NCBI GenBank assembly: GCA_029864065.1
Contig: JAOTUD010000245.1
Span: 1-5,360 of the forward strand
Length of the DNA: 5,360 nucleotides
Direction of reading: 5' to 3'
Origin: Gammaproteobacteria bacterium
GTDB taxonomy: Bacteria > Pseudomonadota > Gammaproteobacteria > GCA-001735895
The notes under the pieces were generated by a model. It was not told the origin of the DNA, ran no database searches, and saw nothing but the letters and a program-made list of their open reading frames with translations. This document shows positions 1-5,280 of this stretch, piece by piece; position 1 is the stretch's first letter; every line of letters starts with the position of its first letter. Position numbers and translations under genes: made by a program.

Positions 1-326
1 CCGACCAGGCTCATTTCCCCCCGGATCACGTTAATCAGTTGGGGCAGCTCATCCAGCTTGTACTTGCGCAACACCTTTCCGCTGCCCGTAATCCGCGAGT
101 CGGCACTGACGGTGACGCTGGGCCCGGATTTTTCCGCGTCCGCGCGCATGGTGCGAAACTTGAGCACCCTGAACGCTTTGCCGTGAAGCCCGACTCGCAG
201 TTGTCGAAACAGCACCGGGCCGGGGCTATCCAGCTTGATCCAGATTGCCAACATCACGAACAGTGGCAGCAGTATTACCAGCCCTGGCACTGACAGGAGC
301 AGATCAAATATTCGCTTGGCGATCAA
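1..326 (-). CDS. PglC/WcaJ-type undecaprenyl-phosphate sugar phosphotransferase, N-terminal part
   Basis: This is a bacterial sugar transferase (monotopic phosphoglycosyl transferase) cut by the left edge; about 108 residues from the N-terminus are present. The family moves a sugar phosphate from a UDP-sugar to undecaprenyl phosphate at the inner membrane, starting glycan assembly. The frame was read directly from the minus strand. It shows the opening KRIFD (residues 4-8), a hydrophobic re-entrant helix (about 9-30) with the helix-breaking Pro21, then LDSPGPVLF (32-40), KFRTM (56-60), and the catalytic Asp-Glu dyad in KLDELPQL (D92, E93). The final visible residues, GEMSLVG, lead into the usual PRP motif, which lies outside. 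The short N-terminus without extra membrane helices points to the PglC type rather than the longer WbaP/WcaJ type. The chosen start is TTG at 326, because it puts KRxxD at the usual place and overlaps the aminotransferase stop as TTGA. No strong ribosome binding site is visible, so translation is probably coupled. The donor sugar cannot be told from sequence. Confidence 0.9.
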   Translation of the reverse strand, partial: MIAKRIFDLLLSVPGLVILLPLFVMLAIWIKLDSPGPVLFRQLRVGLHGKAFRVLKFRTMRADAEKSGPSVTVSADSRITGSGKVLRKYKLDELPQLINVIRGEMSLV

Positions 327-1495
327 CGCACCGACTCTGACAGAATCGCCCTGACCGCGTCGATGACCCGCTGCTGATCGTGGTCGCTCATCGATGGGTA
401 GAGCGGTAGACTGACGACTTCGTCGAAAACGCGCTCGGCAACCGGAAAATCGTCGGCTTTCAAATGATAAGTGTCCCGCCAGTAGGGATGCTTGTGCAGC
501 GGTATGAAGTGTACGCTCGTTCCGATACGGCTTTTGGCCATCAACTCGATAAAACGGTTGCGATCGATTGTTATCCGGTCGAGATCCAGCCTGATGACGT
601 ATAAATGCCAGGCGTGCAGCGTCGTCGTATCCTCGACCAACGGCGTCCTGAGCGGCAAATCCGCAAACGCTGCGGTATAGGTTTCGGCCATTTCGGCGCG
701 ACGTCGCCGAAAAGTCTCGGCCTTTTGCAACTGGTGAATGCCCAGCGCGGCGGCGATATCGGGCATATTGTACTTGTATCCCGGGGCAATCACTTCGTAA
801 TACCAGGATGGTTTTTCCGACGTGTATCGATTGAACACGTCCCGGCTGATCCCGTGCAGCCGCATCACCTTTATGCGATTCGCCAGATCTTCGTCATCGG
901 TTACCACCATCCCCCCTTCCCCGGTGGCAATCGTCTTGGTCACGTAAAAGCTGTAAACCGTCAGGTCGCTGAGAGTGCCGACCATACGCCCTTTGTATTC
1001 CGCGGGAAAAGCGTGCGCGGCATCCTCGATGACCTTTACCCCGTACTCGGCGGCAAGGTCGTGGATACTGTCCATTTCGCAGGGCTGGCCGGCGAAATGG
1101 ACAGGTATGATCGCCTTCACCCCTGTCTCGCGCTGCAACGCATCCCGCAATCCCGGTATCGACAGGTTCAGCGATCTCTCGTCGATATCGACGAACACCG
1201 GATCCGCGTCGAAATATCGCACCACCTCGGCGGTGGAGGTAAAGGTATAGGCAGTGGTTATGACCTTGTCGCGACGCTTGAGCCCGATCGATTCAAGCGC
1301 AAGATGCAGCCCCGCGGTGGCGGAGTTAACGGCAACCGCGTATTTTGCGCCGACGAACTCGGCGAACTCGGTTTCGAACCTGCGGGTCTTGGGGCCCGTG
1401 GTCCACCATCCCGAACGCAGAGAATCCACAACCTCTTCGATCTCGTCCTCGGACAGGCTTGGCAGCGCAAAGGGTAAAAAATTTTCTTCGTTCAT
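323..1495 (-). CDS. DegT/DnrJ/EryC1/StrS-family PLP-dependent sugar aminotransferase (ArnB/PglE-like)
   Basis: A 390-residue aminotransferase that would convert a UDP-4-keto-sugar to the 4-amino-sugar with PLP and usually glutamate as amino donor, in the cytoplasm. Visible motifs are GWWTTGPK (29-36), NSATAG (57-62), EDAAHA (157-162, with the PLP-contacting Asp158), SFYVTK with the probable Schiff-base Lys187, GEGGM (192-196), PGYKYN (238-243) and HAWHLY (294-299). GWxTTGPK, PGYKYN and HAWHL resemble ArnB, PseC and PglE rather than the 3-aminotransferase WbpE, so a 4-amino product is the better guess. Length is normal. The ATG at 1495 was chosen over an in-frame TTG at 1537 because the protein then begins MNEENFLPF, matching where family members start; an AGGT about 12 bases upstream is a weak ribosome binding site. 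The stop overlaps the sugar transferase start by 4 bases, which suggests the amino sugar may be the priming sugar. The exact substrate is not decided by sequence. Confidence 0.93.
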   Translation of the reverse strand: MNEENFLPFALPSLSEDEIEEVVDSLRSGWWTTGPKTRRFETEFAEFVGAKYAVAVNSATAGLHLALESIGLKRRDKVITTAYTFTSTAEVVRYFDADPVFVDIDERSLNLSIPGLRDALQRETGVKAIIPVHFAGQPCEMDSIHDLAAEYGVKVIEDAAHAFPAEYKGRMVGTLSDLTVYSFYVTKTIATGEGGMVVTDDEDLANRIKVMRLHGISRDVFNRYTSEKPSWYYEVIAPGYKYNMPDIAAALGIHQLQKAETFRRRRAEMAETYTAAFADLPLRTPLVEDTTTLHAWHLYVIRLDLDRITIDRNRFIELMAKSRIGTSVHFIPLHKHPYWRDTYHLKADDFPVAERVFDEVVSLPLYPSMSDHDQQRVIDAVRAILSESVR

Positions 1496-1557
1496 GAAGT
1501 AAAAGTGACCTGTAGGATGAATTTTCCGCTTCGCCAATCAGGGGCAACCGATTATCG

Positions 1558-1572
1558 AGGCTTGTAAAGCCT
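1558..1572 (-). other. Short hairpin in the leader of the aminotransferase gene
   Basis: AGGCTT and AAGCCT form a perfect 6-bp stem around a 3-base loop (plus strand GTA), about 63 bases before the aminotransferase ATG. There is no T-run after it on either strand, so it does not look like an intrinsic terminator. It may be chance or a small leader structure. Confidence 0.2.
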
Positions 1573-1589
1573 GTATGAGCATATGTCGT

Positions 1590-1697
1590 TCAATATTTAT
1601 CAGAAACTGACTTCGGTTGGATAATGGAACCTGCCCCTGCGATCACCGGCGACGCCACACGGTCCTGGCAGGCAAATATTATAACTTTATGTTCCAT
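1590..1697 (-). CDS. Possible 35-residue ORF in the spacer, unrecognised
   Basis: The 261-base gap between the dehydrogenase and the aminotransferase contains a short reading frame from ATG at 1697 to TGA at 1590-1592. It has an AGG 7 bases upstream that could serve as a weak ribosome binding site. The peptide begins MEHKVIIFACQD and contains VASPVIAGAGSII. I do not recognise it. The hydrophobic beginning and the Ala/Gly-rich middle loosely recall the start of a sugar acetyltransferase or a left-handed beta-helix turn, but this is too weak to name. It could be a remnant of a lost gene, a leader peptide or chance. A candidate -10 box lies inside it, so the two readings compete. Confidence 0.15.
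   Translation of the reverse strand: MEHKVIIFACQDRVASPVIAGAGSIIQPKSVSDKY
1678..1683 (-). promoter_or_regulatory. Candidate -10 box upstream of the aminotransferase
   Basis: The minus strand reads TATAAT exactly here, in an AT-rich stretch about 180 bases before the aminotransferase start. The bases where a -35 box would sit with 17-base spacing read GGCTGG, a poor match to TTGACA. The 261-base gap after an otherwise tightly packed operon makes a separate promoter for the aminotransferase and sugar transferase plausible. The site is only a candidate. Confidence 0.2.
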
Positions 1698-1756
1698 ACA
1701 CCAGCCTAATGCTGACCGCAAAAACAATGGTCTCGACGACTAAAACAGAATCTCAA

Positions 1757-3187
1757 CTAGTTTTCGTCAATTACGGGACGCGCCTGAACCAGGGACCGCC
1801 GTCCTATTCCTCTGTAAAGTAAACCCTGGTTCCGTACCCAGTCGGCATCCAGGCAATTCCTTCCGTCCAGAACTATCTCTACCTCGGTGTCAGCCAGGTT
1901 TAAATGCCGTAACTCGTCAATCATGTCTGTGTGCTCAGTGATAATTACAACCGCTTTTGCATTATTTACTGCATCTTGCAGCGAGCCAGCAGTATTTTCC
2001 GACCGTATCCAGCTGTCGTAGACGTTTATCAGTGCCCCTTTCGTCTGCAGCAAATTTTTAAATCGAAAAAAAGGCGACCCCCGAACATCGTCGACGTTTC
2101 TCTTGTAGGCAACGCCGAGGATAGCGACGGTGGTTCCATTGACCGGGTACCCACGCTGGTTGAGCAGATCCTGTAACAGTGAAATCGAGTACTCGGGCAT
2201 GCCGTTATTGGTCATGCGTGCCAATTGTATCATCTCGGGCATGTACCCGGCCTTTTTCGATGCCGCCTTGAGCCATTCGGGATCGACCGCGATGCAGTGC
2301 CCGCCGACGCCGACACCCGGGTAGAACGGCCCCTTGCCGAAGGGCTTGGTCGCCATGCCGTCGATGATATCGACGACGTCGAGATCGAGCGCATCGCTGA
2401 TCCTGGCGAGTTCGTTGACGAAGGCGATGTTGACGTCGCGCACCGTGTTCTCCATCGCCTTGACCGCCTCGGCGTCCCGGATCGAATTCATCTTGGTTAC
2501 GCTGCCGAGCGGCACCTGGGAAATATGCAGGCCCTCGGCGGTTTCACGAAACTTGGGATAAAGGCTTTGCTTGATCTCCCTGACATTCAGTATCGCGCCG
2601 CCAAGGATCGAAGCATAAAATCGCGCCGCCAGGTCCAGGCCGGCCTCCGAAGTTGCGCCGACCACGCGCGGGATGTTTTCCGAGGTCCAGAAGGGATCGC
2701 CTGGATTGATGCGCTCGGGGCAGTGCGCCAGGTGGAAATCCGATCCCGCCTCCAGTTCCGATATCTGCTCGAGTAGCGGCGCCACCACCTGCTCGCAGGT
2801 GCCCGGAAATACCGTCGATTCGACGACGACCAGGTCATCTTCTTGCAGTAAAGGCGCCAACAGGCGGCAGGCGCTTTCCAGCGGCCCCAGGTCGGGCTCG
2901 TTATTGGCGTCGACCGGGGTCGGCACGCAAACGAGGTAAATGCTGCAATCCGCGATCTCCCCGGAATCGGTCGTCACGCTGAAATTATTCGATGCCAGGG
3001 CTTCGTTAAGTAACCGTTCGGCCGCGGCGTCCCTGATATGGCACTTACCGCCTGCAAGCGATGCGACGATCCCGGGATTGGTGTCGAGACCGGTAACCGG
3101 GTAGCCTTTTTTCGCGCACAATGCCGCGAGGGGTAGCCCGACATACCCCAGCCCGATCACTGCAACTTTACGGTCGCCCGGCGTCAC
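1757..3187 (-). CDS. Nucleotide-sugar dehydrogenase, UDP-GlcNAc/UDP-ManNAc 6-dehydrogenase type
   Basis: A 476-residue member of the UDP-glucose/GDP-mannose dehydrogenase family. It would oxidise C6 of a UDP-N-acetylhexosamine with two NAD+ to give the uronic acid, in the cytoplasm. Order of motifs: Rossmann GLGYVGLP (12-19), CVPTP (87-91), ESTVFPGT (123-130), HCPERINPGD (155-164), the central helix with K243 and N247 in AVKAMENT, GVGVGGHCIAVDP with catalytic Cys298, and the C-terminal UDP-binding domain with ILGVAYKRNVDD (356-367) and GSP. HCPERINPGD and VRDVNIAFVNEL place it with WbpA/TviB/WecC rather than UDP-glucose dehydrogenase. The chosen start is GTG at 3187, which overlaps the cysC stop as GTGA and puts the Rossmann motif near the N-terminus. 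An ATG at 3232 would add 15 atypical residues and a 49-base overlap. Residues about 202-228 look like an extra segment before the central helix. The last third is encoded by AT-richer DNA than the rest. Whether the substrate is GlcNAc, ManNAc or GalNAc is open. Confidence 0.92.
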   Translation of the reverse strand: MTPGDRKVAVIGLGYVGLPLAALCAKKGYPVTGLDTNPGIVASLAGGKCHIRDAAAERLLNEALASNNFSVTTDSGEIADCSIYLVCVPTPVDANNEPDLGPLESACRLLAPLLQEDDLVVVESTVFPGTCEQVVAPLLEQISELEAGSDFHLAHCPERINPGDPFWTSENIPRVVGATSEAGLDLAARFYASILGGAILNVREIKQSLYPKFRETAEGLHISQVPLGSVTKMNSIRDAEAVKAMENTVRDVNIAFVNELARISDALDLDVVDIIDGMATKPFGKGPFYPGVGVGGHCIAVDPEWLKAASKKAGYMPEMIQLARMTNNGMPEYSISLLQDLLNQRGYPVNGTTVAILGVAYKRNVDDVRGSPFFRFKNLLQTKGALINVYDSWIRSENTAGSLQDAVNNAKAVVIITEHTDMIDELRHLNLADTEVEIVLDGRNCLDADWVRNQGLLYRGIGRRSLVQARPVIDEN

Positions 3188-3786
3188 GTCCTGGTCGCAT
3201 CCACAATATACTTGAATACCGCGTCCGAACATTTCTGCAATTGGCTCTCGGTATCCACCGTCAGGTCGGCGAATTCCGGCTCTTCGTAGGGCGAACTGAT
3301 GCCGGTAAAGTCCGGAATCTCACCCGCCCGCGCGCGCTTGTACAGGCCCTTGACGTCGCGGTCCTCGCAGACTTCGAGGCTGCACTTGCAGTAGATTTCG
3401 TGAAAATCGCTGCCGGAGATCTTGCGCACGTTTTCTCGGTCCGCCCTGAACGGAGAGATAAACGCGGTCAGCACGACGATGCCGGCCTCGACGTACAGCA
3501 TCGACATGTGGCCGATGCGGCGAATGTTTTCCTTGCGATCCTCGTCCGAAAACGACAGGTCGGCGCACAGCCCGTGACGGACGTTGTCGCCGTCCAGCAC
3601 GAAGGTCCGGTAACCGTTCTGGTACAGCGTTTCCTCGACCGAGTGCGCCAGCGTCGACTTGCCGGCGCCCGACAGCCCGGTAAACCAGAACAGTCCGCCC
3701 TTGTGCCCGTTCTGTCGCTCGCGCCGCTTGCGCGTCACCGTCGCGTTATGCCAGACGACGTTGCTGCTTTTCTCGTATTCAATCAT
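3184..3786 (-). CDS. cysC: Adenylyl-sulfate (APS) kinase
   Basis: A 200-residue APS kinase: ATP plus adenosine 5'-phosphosulfate gives PAPS, the donor for sulfotransferases and the substrate of PAPS reductase. It has the P-loop GLSGAGKST (37-45), DGDNVRHGL (65-73), ENIRRIGHM (86-94), AFISPFRADR (108-117, with Ser111 at the position that forms the phosphoenzyme in E. coli CysC), EVCEDRDVKGLYKRARAG (138-155) and IPDFTGISSPYE. The length fits a stand-alone CysC with no fused ATP sulfurylase. The start is ATG at 3786, which overlaps the upstream phosphoesterase stop as ATGA. A longer frame reaching 3903 only adds residues lying inside that gene. The stop is overlapped by the dehydrogenase GTG. 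cysC sits between a phosphoesterase and a sugar dehydrogenase instead of beside cysD/cysN, which suggests PAPS for sulfating a glycan. Use in sulfate assimilation cannot be excluded. Confidence 0.95.
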   Translation of the reverse strand: MIEYEKSSNVVWHNATVTRKRRERQNGHKGGLFWFTGLSGAGKSTLAHSVEETLYQNGYRTFVLDGDNVRHGLCADLSFSDEDRKENIRRIGHMSMLYVEAGIVVLTAFISPFRADRENVRKISGSDFHEIYCKCSLEVCEDRDVKGLYKRARAGEIPDFTGISSPYEEPEFADLTVDTESQLQKCSDAVFKYIVDATRT

Positions 3787-4748
3787 TGCATACCACCAAA
3801 CTGTTGCTGGAAGCGGTCGACAAACCGCGCCAGCGAATCCTGCGCCAGCGCGTTGATTCCCGCCGCCGCCTTGCGCCCGCCGCCCGACGGGAACTGCCGG
3901 CAAAGTTCGTCGGCGCCGTCCTTGCGCCGATAGGGTGCGCGCACGCTGACGCGGTAGTGCCCGTCGCCCATATCGACCAGCAGCGCGTGCGCCCGCTCGG
4001 GAAAGCGCTTGGCGAGTTCGTTGCCCATGACGCCGACGCTGCGTCGCGCCCAGCCCTCGTTGGGCAACAGGTAGACCGCGCCCGCAGCCGATTCCGAATC
4101 CGCGGGTACATTCTCGGCGCGCGCCATATCGTCGCGGTACTGCACCAGCAATTCTGCGTAACCGCTCTCGTTTTCGACGAAATCGAGCGGGTCCCGGTAC
4201 TGACGCACCAGGCCGAACAGGTCTACCGGGTGAAACAGCAGGTCCTCGAGCTCGAAGCCGTAGCCATTATAGTTCAGGCAGATACCGAGTTGCTGCAACG
4301 CGGCCAGATCGTCGGCGTCCAGCCCCAGCGACTGGCCCAGATCCATCGCCGGCTGGTCGAAGTTATCGCCGAAAGCGCCCACCACCGCCCAGCGCGCCTG
4401 CGTGTGACCCAGGTAGTCGTCGATAATCAGGCTGGTGCAGGTATCGGGCGCGGTATCGATATGACAATCGAGTCTTTCACCGAGGGGAATCTCGCCCGCG
4501 AAATGGTGGTCGGCGTAGAAAACGCTGGCGCCTCGCGACAGCGCCTCGATCAGCGCTTCGCGGTTTCTGTCCAGCGAGATATCTAGCACCGTAATTTCGT
4601 CGCCCGACGCCGCGTCGACCCGCTGCAGCAGGTCGATATCGCGCTTCATGCCGCTGACCAGGATCGACTCGCGCGGGAATTGCAGCCGCAACTGCTGCAG
4701 GGCGCAAATGCCGTCGGCATCGCCATTGAAAACATCGTAACAGGTCAT
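3783..4748 (-). CDS. DHH/DHHA1-family phosphoesterase
   Basis: A 321-residue DHH-superfamily phosphoesterase. The N-terminal DHH domain shows the metal-binding set: NGDADG (8-13, Asp10 and Asp12), VLDIS (Asp56), YADHH (Asp80, His81, His82), and a probable fourth aspartate in GAFGDN (Asp128). The C-terminal DHHA1 domain has the substrate-binding glycine loop as GGGRKAAAG (289-297); the family usually has GGGH, so Arg replaces the common His. Relatives include NrnA (oligoribonuclease and pAp phosphatase), c-di-AMP phosphodiesterases and RecJ; this size and architecture is nearest the NrnA-like group. Similar proteins are sometimes labelled acetyltransferase, which the motifs do not support. Its stop overlaps cysC as ATGA, so dephosphorylation of pAp, left after PAPS use, is a reasonable inferred role. 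A role in cleaving small nucleotides is the alternative. The start is ATG at 4748; no clear ribosome binding site precedes it, and the start lies right beside a dyad element. Confidence 0.85.
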   Translation of the reverse strand: MTCYDVFNGDADGICALQQLRLQFPRESILVSGMKRDIDLLQRVDAASGDEITVLDISLDRNREALIEALSRGASVFYADHHFAGEIPLGERLDCHIDTAPDTCTSLIIDDYLGHTQARWAVVGAFGDNFDQPAMDLGQSLGLDADDLAALQQLGICLNYNGYGFELEDLLFHPVDLFGLVRQYRDPLDFVENESGYAELLVQYRDDMARAENVPADSESAAGAVYLLPNEGWARRSVGVMGNELAKRFPERAHALLVDMGDGHYRVSVRAPYRRKDGADELCRQFPSGGGRKAAAGINALAQDSLARFVDRFQQQFGGMQ

Positions 4749-4753
4749 CCGCG

Positions 4754-4769
4754 TTCAGTGTGCACTGAA
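4754..4769. repeat. 7-2-7 dyad just upstream of the phosphoesterase start
   Basis: Perfect 7-base arms TTCAGTG and CACTGAA are separated by TG. The dyad lies 6 bases upstream of the phosphoesterase ATG, where a ribosome binding site would be expected. It could be an operator, a structure limiting translation of the first coupled gene, or part of the neighbouring palindromic element. No regulator can be assigned. Confidence 0.45.
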
Positions 4770-4773
4770 ATGA

Positions 4774-4795
4774 ATTCCGGCGCGGGGGCCGGAAT
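4774..4795. repeat. GC-rich palindrome between ssb and the phosphoesterase, REP-like or terminator hairpin
   Basis: ATTCCGGC and GCCGGAAT form a perfect 8-bp stem with a 6-base loop, 26 bases past the ssb stop. On the minus strand the element begins GTCATTCCGGC, which resembles the dispersed GTCATTCC...GGAAT palindromes common in intergenic regions of many proteobacteria. It would form a hairpin at the end of the ssb message. The bases after it (TCATTTC) are a poor T-run, so attenuation or mRNA 3' protection is more likely than clean termination. Confidence 0.6.
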
Positions 4796-4820
4796 GACGG
4801 GTTTCGGGCATAGATATCGG

Positions 4821-5270
4821 TCAGAACGGGATATCGTCGAAACCGTCGTCCATCGGCGCGGTTTCCGGTTTCGCCGGCTTCGATTGCGGCTGGCTGTCTC
4901 CCGACTCCATCGGGGCGCCGCCACCACCGCCGCCGCGGCCGCCGAGCATCTGCATCTCGTTGGCGACGATTTCGGTAGTGTAACGGTCGTTTCCGCTTTG
5001 ATCCTGCCACTTGCGCGTCTGTATGCGCCCTTCGAAATAGGCCTGCGACCCCTTTTTCAGGTACTGCTGCGCGATCTCGGCAAGCTTGCCGAACATGACG
5101 ATACGGTGCCACTCGGTGCGTTCCTGGGCCTCGCCGGTAGCCTTGTCTCTCCAGGATTCGTTGGTCGCGACGCTGATATTGGCCACGGCGCCGCCGTTCG
5201 CGGTATACCTGATTTCAGGGTCCTGCCCAAGCGTTCCAACGATAATTGCTTTGTTTACACCTCTGGCCAT
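4821..5270 (-). CDS. ssb: Single-stranded DNA-binding protein
   Basis: A complete 149-residue SSB, the tetrameric protein that coats single-stranded DNA in replication, recombination and repair. The N-terminal OB fold runs from residue 1 to about 110: MARGVNKAIIVG, NGGAVANISVAT (25-36), then ESWRDKATGE, TEWHRIVMFGKLAE, KKGSQAYFEG and RTRKW-like QTRKW. DNA-stacking aromatics Trp40, Trp54, Phe60 and Trp88 match the E. coli protein. A glycine-rich linker (110-118) and a polar Pro/Ser/Lys stretch lead to the acidic partner-binding tip DDGFDDIPF. The linker is shorter than in E. coli SSB. The start is ATG at 5270, with GGAG 6 bases upstream. The gene is independent of the polysaccharide genes in function; the 72-base spacer after it may allow read-through into the phosphoesterase operon. 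Confidence 0.98.
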   Translation of the reverse strand: MARGVNKAIIVGTLGQDPEIRYTANGGAVANISVATNESWRDKATGEAQERTEWHRIVMFGKLAEIAQQYLKKGSQAYFEGRIQTRKWQDQSGNDRYTTEIVANEMQMLGGRGGGGGGAPMESGDSQPQSKPAKPETAPMDDGFDDIPF

Positions 5271-5276
5271 GCCTCG

Positions 5277-5280
5277 CTCC
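5277..5280 (-). promoter_or_regulatory. Ribosome binding site of ssb
   Basis: GGAG on the minus strand with a 6-base spacing to the ssb ATG. It is the clearest Shine-Dalgarno sequence in the window and fixes the ssb start. Confidence 0.7.

Noticed and set aside
605..1477. 290-codon plus-strand frame opposite the aminotransferase
   Set aside because: It is fully antisense to a gene with clear PLP-enzyme motifs, has no family motif, and is the kind of open frame expected opposite GC-rich coding DNA.
1496..1537. TTG at 1537 as the aminotransferase start
   Set aside because: It adds 14 residues before the usual N-terminus, and the ATG at 1495 starts the protein where ArnB-like proteins begin.
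1630..1672. CCTGCC...GGCAGG inverted repeat in the spacer
   Set aside because: Only 6-base arms about 31 bases apart with no continuing complementarity; likely chance.
3188..3232. ATG at 3232 as the dehydrogenase start
   Set aside because: It adds 15 residues not typical of the family and a 49-base overlap; the GTG at 3187 fits better.
3787..3903. N-terminal extension of cysC to 3903
   Set aside because: The added residues are the phosphoesterase C-terminus read in another frame, and the ATG at 3786 gives normal CysC length and an ATGA overlap.
3121..4586. Long plus-strand frames opposite cysC and the phosphoesterase
   Set aside because: They lie antisense to well-supported genes, are rich in Arg/Val/Ala with no recognisable domain, and share no sensible gene boundaries.
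4916..4944. CCG/CCA trinucleotide repeat tract
   Set aside because: It encodes the glycine linker of SSB and is an ordinary codon-level repeat, not a separate element.
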